A stretch of DNA of 33,905 nt, taken from Sporothrix humicola (Eukaryota > Ascomycota > Sordariomycetes > Ophiostomatales > Ophiostomataceae). Location: contig WNYE01000161.1 in NCBI GenBank assembly GCA_021396245.1, positions 1-33,905 on the forward strand, read 5' to 3'. The position numbers were made by a program, and so were the translations under genes. The first letter of the stretch is position 1. Every line of letters starts with the position of its first letter. The notes under the pieces were generated by a model. That model saw nothing but the letters and a program-made list of their open reading frames with translations. It was not told the origin of the DNA and made no database searches. Positions 1 through 9,314 of the stretch are shown one piece after another.

Positions 1-436
1 GCCGACCAGCGTGGCGCCGAGGCCGCGCTCGTCCTCACCGCCCTGGCCTTGACCGGCGCCGGGGCCCTGGGTGGGCATGGGGCCTTGCGCGCTGTAGCTG
101 GGCTGCTGGTAGGGGGACGAGCCGCGCTGGTCGCCCTGGGGCGGCGAGGCGTACTGCTGCTGCTGGTAGGGTGCGGGGGACGACGAGTTGGAGTACTGCT
201 GCTGGGGCGGTGCGCCGTACTGGTTCTGGGGAGGGCCGCCGTACTGTTGCTGGGCGTACTGGGGCTGCTGGGGGCCGCCGTATTGCGGCTGCTGGGGGGC
301 GTTCTAAAAAAGTGTTAGTATTTTTGTACAAGTAAGGATGCGGTGAGAAGTGAGTTGAAGAAGAACATACATAAGAGTTGCCAGAGCTGTACTGCTGCTG
401 CTGGCCGCCGCCGCTGTAGTAATCATTTGCCGACAT
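1..436 (-). CDS. Gln/Tyr/Pro-rich protein, probable glycine-zipper type, 5' part only
   Basis: This is the N-terminal part of a gene cut by the window edge. Exons are 371-436 and <1-303. The intron at 304-370 has a GTATGT donor, a perfect TACTAAC branch site and a TTTTTAG acceptor, and both exons join in phase 0. The start at 436 is the only ATG giving this frame and follows a CACCATCACC-like leader. About 123 residues are visible. They begin MSANDYYSGGGQQQQYSS and continue with Q/Y/P/G-rich repeats of the types QQPQYGG, PQQQY and YQQQQYASPPQ, a prion-like composition. The last visible segment is acidic and leads into ERGLGATLVG, which in fungal proteins of this layout starts a Gly-rich glycine-zipper segment. 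That family link is from memory and is an inference, since the diagnostic part lies outside the window. The molecular role is unknown. Confidence 0.7.
304..370 (-). other. Intron with consensus TACTAAC branch site
   Basis: Intron of 67 bp. Read on the minus strand it has GTATGT at 365-370, TACTAAC about 10 nt before the acceptor, and TTTTTTAG ending at 304. Removing it joins TAT (Y) to AAC (N) in frame. Without splicing the frame runs into a different, unlikely composition. Confidence 0.75.
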
Positions 437-3400
437 GGTGATGGTGTGTGATGTAGGTTGGTGTTTGTTTGTGTGATAAAAGTCGATGAAGACGATGATG
501 AGCGAGGAAGGAAAAAAAGGAGGGGTGAAGAAAAAGGATGGGCAGCCTCGAGGAAATAAATACCAAGAGATGAAAGGCGACGGAAAGAAAGACCGGGCTG
601 TAAACTGGGGTCACTACTGCTAGTACAGGTTGAAGGATCACCTCAGTGATGGAGGGGATCTCGGAAAGGCCAGCGACCCGAGAGATGAGGCAAGAGTCTT
701 GGGTAGATGCGAAAGGAGCCACTAAGAAGGCGAAGAGGGGTCCTCCAAGTGTGTTGTTGGGACGTCGGCGGCTGCAAAAGGCTGTGTGGTCGCGCTGGTG
801 AGAGCTTGGAAGCTGTGGTTACGTATTGGCCAACGCAGCCAAGCACGCTTTTACGGGGATAGAGGGGCAGAATGGGGCAAGTAGAGCCACTTGGAAGCCA
901 CTTACGAGCCACTTGCAAGGCACTTGCTTCGAGACATCCACCCTGTTGACCACAGCGGCAACTCCGGATTCCGCCAAGCAGGGTCGCTCTTGACGTTATT
1001 GTCGAGAACAACCCCTCCACACCTTTACTGTCGAAGAAGGTACAAGTACGAGGAAGCTGCGAGAATGCGCGAGTGGACGAGTGATCGAGTCAGCGAGTGA
1101 GAAGGAAGGAGCATATGCCGCTAGGCGTTTTTCTTACGTTCTTTCCTTTCCTTGCTCTCTTTTGCTTTGCTCCTGCCCCTCGATGCCCCTCAATCCTCGC
1201 TCTCGGTTTGGAAAGAGTAACGGAGCTCTTTCTTGTCCTCGATCTTGCCTCGTTCTCGCCTCCAGCCTTCTGCAAGCCACCTGCATTTTTGGGACAGGGA
1301 GGAGGAGTTCTCCGTAATACGTTGCACCCAGCACCTGCAAACTGCAGCCTGGCCCTGACGCCTTGCAGCATACGACAGACAAGACATGCAAGGCAGAGAA
1401 CAAGGCGCAGCCGTGTCGCCCTATGAGGGAGGAGCGAGAAGAGAGAAGGTCATTCGTCGTAACACTGAGACCTTGACAATTTGTTGACACCTTGACACCC
1501 TTCCCAGCGGACCCTTTCCGACGGAGAAAAGAGGAATGAAATGGCATGCGAAAATGCCCAAAAGAAAGGGAAGATATGCAATCCCCACCAACGACAACCG
1601 AACAAGTGAAAACGTCAGCTTGTCTTGGCAATCTGGAGATTTCAGATCCAAAGCCCCTGGCCTAAATTGGGTTGCTTTAGACTTCGAAAGACAGGTTTGG
1701 TTGACGGCCAATACGCTCGATAGAGTGAAATCATGTCTTTGGTTTCTTTGATCCCATGACTGGTTCCCTCCCTTAGACTGGGCTTTTTTTGTGATGTTTT
1801 CGTCTGTCCTTTTCCTGCTTATTTTTAAGATTTTTAGGCGTTAATTTCGACATCTTGACGTGTTGACATATTGACAGCTATTTCGTATTCTCGGCGCTTT
1901 CTTTGGCGCTTTTGACAAGGCCAGCGCCGGCCTCGGCTTCTTCCAGGGACCAAATAAAGCCCCTGACAGTTGGTCGCTTTAGCGTTTAGTGTGTGTCGGT
2001 GGCAATTCTCCAATTTTAGGTAACTTACTCCGTACTCAAAGTCCTCTCAGACACTGCCAGTGCCGTTCTCCGGCAGGCCTCCCCTCGTGGCTCTAGCGCC
2101 ACTGCCACTGTAAACGGCTTTCTCCGGGACTTTCCTTTTACAAACCTCACCAAAAAGGGACCTAAAAGGCGAGGAAGTGCTCAGCCGCGTCCAAGCCACA
2201 CGCGTGTCCCTACTAAGCCCGTAATGCCACGAGGAAACGGCACTTTGAAAGAACGACGATTCAATGACGATTATCGTGATGGTTTACCTCCGTCAAGGTA
2301 AACTTGAGAGCGGTAGTTTCTCGGGATGCATATTATCCCCGAGTTACCATGTCTTCTGGGGGGTTATTGTTCCCAAATGATGCACGACAGAATGTCAGGG
2401 CTCTTCTGATTCTGGACTCCCGGCATCTTAACTTGAGCCCCACGTAGATCCACGATGTTGACTACATCGCCTCGGTCTGTTCCTCATTTAATCAAAAAAC
2501 AGTAACAACAAGAAAGAAGACGAGACATCTTTGGTGCAACAGATAGATCGACTACGTTGTATGGAGTATGTCGTAGATGTCAACATATTCCTCAAATCAG
2601 TATGAAAGACTGTTCGACGTTCTTTACCCCTGGCCGTCTTCAGCCTTGTCCCAAACAAGCAACGCCAAGACCAATACTTTCTGGTCAAGGTCTTCAGCAA
2701 AGACAGAAGCATGAGGGTTGTTGGTGATGTGCTAGAGGTGGTAGCATTTATTTCTATCTTCTTTGCTCTGGTTCCTTCTCCTGATGGTCTTATTTACTTA
2801 TCTTCCTCATATTTAATACCTATGTCCTATGTAGGCTTCATCATATGGGCTTCTCGTGTTGACTCCTAATTTTGTGCTCTTCTCCATGTCTTTGTCTTTC
2901 TCCCCATCCATTCCCCTGAACTTGCTTTTACTTTCGGCTTTTGGTCAAACTGGGCAACATTTGTTCAGCCCCCAAATACGCCACAAACAGATGGAACGCC
3001 AAAACGCCAAAACGCGCTCGAAAAAGAAACCAATATCACATTCAACCTCCTGCAAAGGACATCCACAAGTAAGGTTCGGCGCACCCCGCGATCTCTTGTC
3101 GTACCCGCATGCCGCCGTTGCATTGTGTACCTCAAAGAGAGGCATGAGGCATGTTCTAGAGCATACCTTAAGAACAACATGCATTGTTCATGGTGGTCGA
3201 CATGCCGTTTGTTGTGGAAGTTGCACAGCATATTGTAAATCCCATGAGGTTGAGACATCTCACGTTCTCAATCACATATTGTCGTTTTTCTTTCTCGTGT
3301 CCTGATTTTTGTGACCTTTTTATCACCCTTTTCTGTCCCCTCGTTTTCCACATCAAGCAGGCTTGTCTCTGCCAAGACCCAATATTACGGCCGCCACAGC

Positions 3401-3657
3401 ATTTCAGCTTCGACCTGGCCAATCCCTTTTCACGATTTTTCTTCTACGTTTAACTTGCCGTGCTTAAAAATAAGCATAAACCATGGTGCAGAATGGAAGA
3501 AAATTACCCGACATATGGGGAAACAGTGGACTGTTGGAAAGTAGAAGAAGAGCATGATTCCCATCCCATCGCCCCGTAACGGTACTCCATCCTATCTCTG
3601 TACCCATTCTTACACTTTCCTACTACCGTCACTCGTTTCAGTTTCATCGCTGCCAAT
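437..3657. other. Gene-free stretch, 3.2 kb
   Basis: No gene that I can support. Open frames here are short, on both strands, of low-complexity or pyrimidine-driven composition, without recognisable domains, and without splice sites that join them sensibly. The left part should hold the 5' leader and promoter of the minus-strand gene starting at 436. The last few hundred bases, with a CT-rich stretch just before 3658, should hold the promoter of the secreted-protein gene. Two clusters of TTGACA-type hexamers occur at 1473-1497 and 1855-1876. No tRNA, rRNA or transposon ends were seen. Confidence 0.5.
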
Positions 3658-4512
3658 ATGAAGTCCTTCACCCTTGCCACTCTGGCCCAGCTGCTCCTGG
3701 CCAGCACGGCCATCGCCTCCAAGTGCAAGCCGACGCCCGTGTCGTCTGTGTCATCTGTGCCGTCTGGTTCTTCGTCGGTGTCATCCGGTTCCTCGTCGGT
3801 GCCCTCGGCCGCGTCATACACGCCGCCCGTCTCGTCGAGCAGCGCCGCCGGCGGAAACGGAAACGGCGCCGCCACGTACACACCGCCCAGCAGCGTGTCC
3901 TTTAGCTGGCCATCGTTCTACCCGGGCGAGGATCCTCGCTCCATCTCGACCTCGCCGCCGCCCGAGCAGTCGGTCAGCCCCTGCGGCCAGCTCGTCCGCG
4001 ACCCCGAGTTTGCGCAGGGCATGCTCCGCTGGCACGTCGACAAGATCAACGGGGCGTCCCTCGTGTTTCCGAGCGCGGCCAACTGCGGCGGCGGGCCCGG
4101 CGGCGACGGCCACAACACGTGCGGTGAGTTTGCCTTGGGTACCACAGACCAGGACAATGCGAACGTCGGCGTGTCGCAGACAATCAGCGCGCCCGGCGCG
4201 ATTATCGACGGCGCATTTTACGATGTGTACGTGCAGTACAGAGTCATATCCAACACGGCCGTCGACACGGTCAGCCTCAGCCTGGATACTCTGCTGGACG
4301 GCAGCGACAGCCACCCGCACGACCTGACGGCCGAGGTGCCCGGCGGCTGGTCCTTTTTGCACTACCAGCACATTGCCATTGGCAACTCGATGGAGATCTC
4401 GGTGACTCTGAGCGGTTCTGCGGGGACGGCCGGCGCCGGGTTTGCGACGACGATCCAGATTGGCGAGATCAACGTTGTCGGCTGCGTGGGCGGTGCGACG
4501 TCGGTGATTTAG
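3658..4512 (+). CDS. Secreted Ser-rich protein with carbohydrate-binding-like C-terminal half
   Basis: Single-exon gene of 284 residues. The start has a good context (GCCAATATGAAG). Residues 1-20 form a classic signal peptide (hydrophobic core LATLAQLLLAS, likely cut near AIAS). Residues 25-85 are a Ser/Pro/Gly linker, probably O-glycosylated and extended. From about residue 105 a compact domain follows. It starts CGQLVRDPEFAQGMLRWHV, is rich in predicted beta strands, and has several Cys that could pair. The pattern 'D-P-x-F-x-x-G-x-x-x-W' resembles the start of CBM4/9-type or galactose-binding jelly-roll domains, but this is a pattern judgement, not a family match. No transmembrane segment or GPI signal is visible at the C-terminus, so the protein is probably released or wall-associated. 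It is convergent with the oxidase gene, with only 139 bp between the two stop codons. Confidence 0.85.
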   Translation: MKSFTLATLAQLLLASTAIASKCKPTPVSSVSSVPSGSSSVSSGSSSVPSAASYTPPVSSSSAAGGNGNGAATYTPPSSVSFSWPSFYPGEDPRSISTSPPPEQSVSPCGQLVRDPEFAQGMLRWHVDKINGASLVFPSAANCGGGPGGDGHNTCGEFALGTTDQDNANVGVSQTISAPGAIIDGAFYDVYVQYRVISNTAVDTVSLSLDTLLDGSDSHPHDLTAEVPGGWSFLHYQHIAIGNSMEISVTLSGSAGTAGAGFATTIQIGEINVVGCVGGATSVI

Positions 4513-4628
4513 GAGGGAAGTGGATGAAATGCTGGGGTAGTATGATGCGTGCCATGTCCAAGTTGTACTTTTAGCCTTTTGTTTGCGTCGTAATGTTATT
4601 CAAAAGATTGATACTTGATCATATTAAT

Positions 4629-4634
4629 TTTATT
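4629..4634 (-). terminator. AATAAA polyadenylation-type signal
   Basis: AATAAA on the minus strand lies about 20 nt beyond the stop codon of the multicopper oxidase gene, inside the 139-bp gap shared with the convergent neighbour. Position and sequence fit a fungal poly(A) signal; use is inferred. Confidence 0.4.
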
Positions 4635-4651
4635 TCAACTGGCTTAGGACC

Positions 4652-6707
4652 TCATGCATGGGTCTGTCTACTCTTTCGACAGTACTCTGCGGCCCGCAGA
4701 CTCTGTGGCGTGCCTCCAAGGCCGTGCTCGCTGTTTCCCATCACCTGAAAGGCCATGTTCATGCCGCTCGCCTGGTGCCACAGGATATGGCAGTGCAGCA
4801 CCCAGATGCCTTCATTGTCGGCACGGAAACGCAGAATCACATAGCCATATGGGGGCACATAGACTGTGTCTCTCTTGACCGGGTTGACAACATTCATGGG
4901 TCCTCCCTCTGGCTCTTTCCACGGCACAAAGAACGGGTTGTAATAGTCCCAGCCGCCTAGCCCTTCATAACTTCCCACGACATAGAAATCAAAGCCGTGC
5001 AGGTGGAACGGGTGGCCTTGCGTGTCAATGTTGTTGATGGTAAGCTCGACCCACACAGGTTTGGATCCCGTCCAGGGCACGAGTTGGTGGTCGTCCCAGG
5101 CGCTGCGATCGAGACTGAGCAGTGGCTGGTCTTGGGGAATCCACATGGTGTGGTTGATGTATCCCTTGGGGATGAACTTGTTGTGCGACAGAATCTCGAC
5201 GACGGCAAAGATCATGTAGATCTTGTCGGGCTTAGGAAGGGGAGTGGCCAAAGATGTGCCGTAGACGTGACGTAGGTCGATGGCGTTGGTTGAAGATGGC
5301 GGTGATGCTCGTTTAGCGAGATGTCTGGCAATATTATTTGATGCCACGATATCCCACGTCTGAGAAGGCGGATCCTGCCACTTCCCAACATAGTATTCAC
5401 CATCGATAGTAACAATGAGCTGCGTGTCTTCACTGACTGCTTTCTCGTCTGGCCACGACAAAATGTAGTCAACTCGTTGAGCTGGATAGACGACACCGAC
5501 TGAGTTCACCGTCCCGTTCTTGACATCATCAGGAATGACTACCGGAAGCCCGCCGTCGACTGTCAGCACTTCGATCTGAGCATCTGGTACTGTGGTCGAA
5601 ATACCGGTCAACACGCCGACATTGACCACTCTCACGCGATACTTGAGTCGTTTATCAAGTCTGAGTTGGGGCAGGTCGACATCGTGACAGTCCACCGGTG
5701 CCGCCTTCGTTGCCAAGCTACAATCAAACTTGCCCCGCCCATTCAGCAGGATAGACCCGGGCACCGGCTCGTTGCCGTTGCTCGTCGGGTCCTGGAACTC
5801 GGCAAAGACGGTCTTGCCCGAGAACTGGTACCAGTCGCCGAGGAGGAGGAGAATCTCTTGGTCAACGCTGACGTCTTTCGTGTTCTTGTCCGCCTTCTCG
5901 GCCTTGTCCGCCGGCTCGTGAATCACCAGCCCCCCGTAAAGACCGTCCGCTCGCTGCAGCTCCGAGTGCGAGTGATACCAGAATGTGCCGGCCTGGTCGC
6001 CCGTCGGCACTTCATAGACAAAAGTGCCGCCCTTTGGAGGAATCGCACACTGCGTGACACCCACAGGACCGTCCATGTGGTTGGCCCCGCGCATGTGCAG
6101 GCCGTGCCAGTGGAGAGACAGACCCTCATCTTCGAGCCAGTTGGTGACGGTAACAACAAGCTTGTCACCCGTCCGTGCCTCGATTGTTGGGCCGGGGAAT
6201 TCGCCTGCTGGTTAGCGGGTATTCTGTTGCATAACGGGGGTGGAAGGACGTACCATTGATCATAATAACATCCCGGAAGACGCCGTCTGGGGCAATACGG
6301 CCCTTGGTAATGTTCCACGACAGGTGAATCGTCTGTGATTCGCGGTGGATGTGGTCCTCAGGATGGAGGACAATGATGGGGTCCTTCTTGGTGAGGTCTG
6401 TCTTTGGGTTGTCTGTGGTGTCAACATTTTTTGTTGACGGACTTCCACTTGTGAGGAGAGTGAATAATGTAAGCACAACTACCAGAGCCGTGAGTATCGT
6501 TAGTATCGGTGTAGCTATCCGGCGTGTCGATGTACAGAGCCTCCGCCACCGTGATGGAGGCCGTTGTGATGCAGGCCATTGTGCTTCCTCTTCGTCGTTG
6601 CCATTGACTGAATCAATGCTGTCCTCGCCCTCTCTCCATTGATGAGACTGGCCCACATCAGGCCGGAGCAGCCGCTCGCCTTGCTCGGACGTGTTGTCGG
6701 GCATCAT
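4652..6707 (-). CDS. Multicopper oxidase with N-terminal membrane anchor (laccase / ascorbate-oxidase-like)
   Basis: Two exons, 6254-6707 and 4652-6204. The 49-bp intron (6205-6253) has a GTACGT donor, a CTAAC branch site and a CAG acceptor, and the join restores MINGEFPGPTIEARTGD. The product has 668 residues. Residues 1-62 are hydrophilic and acidic. After two arginines comes a single hydrophobic segment at about 64-88, so a type II signal anchor with the catalytic part outside or in the lumen is likely. All four copper-ligand blocks are present: HWHG (183-186), HSH (229-231), HPFHLHG (549-555) and HCHILWHQASGM (622-633). The three cupredoxin-domain architecture is complete, so the enzyme should couple substrate oxidation to reduction of O2 to water. 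The axial position of the type 1 copper, ten residues after the Cys, is Met. In this family that usually goes with low redox potential, as in ascorbate oxidases. The substrate cannot be read from sequence. Ferroxidases of the Fet3 kind are anchored at the C-terminus, unlike this protein. The start at 6707 is a tandem MM; the second Met would serve equally. Confidence 0.92.
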
Positions 6708-9314
6708 GGGTTGTTACTCCTCATCATATGTGTAATAGAGTTTATGAAGATTGACAAAATATGGTAGATATGGAAAGAAAGTATCTCGAGTTTACACCAC
6801 GAAATGTACAAAATCAAATCATGACGTTAAGATGGATGTTGTTGGAGCACACTGCGGAGTAGGATAGCCCGAGCTCCGATGTAGGGAATGAGAAAAGAGA
6901 AAAGAAAAGAAAAAAAAAGGAATGGACGACTAAACTGATGAGATTGATGAGTCTGGTATCAAAACCAACTTCACTGCGCCATTCAAGACTTCAACTTCCT
7001 CTCACACCCCACTCTTATCGCCCTTTTCTATCGAGGACCTTGTCCCCGACATCCGATGTAACGACATCCTAGCGAGCGACGAGAATCAAACGACCGTCGT
7101 CATGGTCATCTTTTAGTTTTCAAAGAGGGCTACGATCGAATGTTCTTCTTTCGTCGTCGGTCGCCAGGAACGATCTTGGAAGGACGCTGGCGCATGCAGT
7201 AGTGCTGTGGACGGAGGTGGGTGGGATTCGCAACCGGCAGGGTAGCTTTTGGCTTTTTTCTTGTCTCTCTTTGTCCTTGTGCTCTACCATCTGCAGGACA
7301 TCTAAAGACATCTTAAGACACAAAAGACACGGTCGCTGCAGAACATCTGCAGGGTATCGTCGACTTCAAGCACTCCATTTCCATGCAGATCACTTTCGAC
7401 ATGGGCATATAAAGGTTAAAGTAGTGGATCGCAGTCCGACTGTTTTCCCGTGTAAGTCTGTAAGTCTGGTCAAATGGGCCGTCGTGATTGGCTGGTGGAC
7501 CCCTGTCCCTTTTGCACCACTTTAAACTCGACGACGATCGTCAACACGTGTGCCCAAACCTCACCCAGACTTGTCGAAATCGTGAGGACCCGTACTGGTA
7601 GCACTTTGCTACTTTTTTATTCCAGGGTCGAAACAACCTTTAGGCTTGTTTTAAAGGCACCTTTTTTCGGACCTCTTTCTTTTTCTCCTCCATTTTCTCC
7701 GTTCTTTTTTCTACCCATATGCATTTGCTTATTCGCATCAAGAGTTTTGGCCGCCTTGGCCGTCTCCATTTCCCAGTTCTTCCTTTCCTGTATTCTGTCT
7801 TCCCTTTCCCATCGTTTTGATCTCCACTCACGATTCTTCTTGGCCGACGTTTTTTCCGTGATTTTTTGGCCTGCTTCTTCAAAACTCTGACGCGGCTCTT
7901 TTTTCTCGGCGTTTCTTGTCCCGCAAGCCACCCGGCCTTGCCAAGTAACGGTCCTCAAGCTTGTCCACATGTTCCTGGGGGTGGCGTCTTCCCATAAGTC
8001 TCAATTTACCGTTCTCCTCACATTTGAGTACTACATAATGTTGCACTCTACAAATACAGTATCAAAGTAAACAAATACAACTGCAGTGGCAGTGGCAGGT
8101 GACTGCACAGATAAAGTCACAAGAATACTGATACTGCGTAGATGGAGGGTCAGATGCATGCGTATTACCTCTCAACCACAAAATGTAGATGCAGAGAAAA
8201 GAGTTCCTACCAGAAACGACTAAAAGTGATCATCATGATGTTTTCTCAAACAAGACAGCAGACGATCCACTTGGGCTGGAGTGTCTCCGGTTGGATTTGC
8301 TTTCTATCTCTCCCAGTCTCTCCGGCCGCCGTTTGCTCCGCCGTTCCCCTTGCACTCTTTCTTTGCACTCGGTTACACCGGCACTCCGGAGTTCTGGCAT
8401 CCCACGCCAGGCCCTGTCAATCTTTCCCTTGTCTTATCCTGCTTACCCAGGATGCCCTACTCTATGATGCTTGATCCTAGATAGACAGACGACAGCTTGT
8501 TCCTTCTGCAGGCCGATGTCGACGCCGTCGCATTCTTGGGGTAGCTTGCAGTCTTCCGTCGAGTAACTTCTTCCTCTTCAACGAATCGCGAGTGCTGTAT
8601 TTGCATCCTGCCCCTCTCTCGTTCTGGGTCGGCAACGAAGCTGTAACCGCAAAGGCATACCGAGAGATCTTGAGGGATTCTTTTGATGATGTACGCTTCT
8701 TTTGACAGTAACACGTGGGCATCTTGTTCAGAAGGCTGCGTCATCCTCACAATGTCGGTTACAATATCTCTCGCTACCGTTGGCATATGCTATCATGTAT
8801 ACGGTGGCTACAGGCCGATATCGTCTTCTGCAAACTTTTGATATGTTGCTCCCTCTTCCGCCGTAGCAGATACAACGGAGGGGTTGGGATGACACTCGTC
8901 GACATTGATACCCCTCCGTTGACCGAGATCAGAAGAAGACAGATGCAAATGAGAATGCGAAGAGGTTTTCTAGAAATGCTACGGTAGTGGGGGCCGTTTC
9001 TGTCCGTTCGTCTGGTCTTCAAGTCGGAGCTTGGGTCCGTCCGTGGAGCTGTCTCTCCTTTGGCCCCCAGACACCAGGTCCAATGTTCCCGCATAGATCG
9101 GCAGTACCAAACACATGGTAAGTCCCAGGGAGCACTGGGAAAAGAGGATAAACAGGGCACACACGAGTCTACCTTTGTAGAGACATATATATTACGGTAC
9201 CTGTCATCCCGCATATTTTGATTTTCTCTTCTCTTTTCCCGGCCCAAGCTCTTGCCGATCTCAGATCTTCAAGTATCACCAGCGTCATCTATTGATACTT
9301 TGCACACAGCAGCC
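6708..9314. other. Gene-free stretch between two divergent genes, 2.6 kb
   Basis: Shared upstream region of the multicopper oxidase (minus) and phospholipase C (plus) genes. No supported coding region. Open frames such as those around 7474-7890 and 8142-8474 are pyrimidine-rich, lack domains and do not join by plausible splicing. A short run of related units of the type GACATCTAA/GACAC lies near 7297-7331. A TATA-like ATATATATT with a following CT-rich tract lies about 120 to 130 bp before the phospholipase start. No RNA gene or transposon was seen. Confidence 0.5.
9184..9193 (+). promoter_or_regulatory. TATA-like element before the phospholipase gene
   Basis: An ATATATATT stretch about 125 bp upstream of the start at 9315 is followed by a CT-rich segment (TTCTCTTCTCTTTTCCC) near 9224-9240, a common layout in filamentous fungal promoters. 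Function is inferred from position only. Confidence 0.3.

Noticed and set aside
7474..7890. 138-codon plus-strand frame between the oxidase and phospholipase genes
   Set aside because: Phe/Leu/Ser-rich translation of a pyrimidine tract, no signal peptide cleavage pattern or domain, and an equally long antisense frame.
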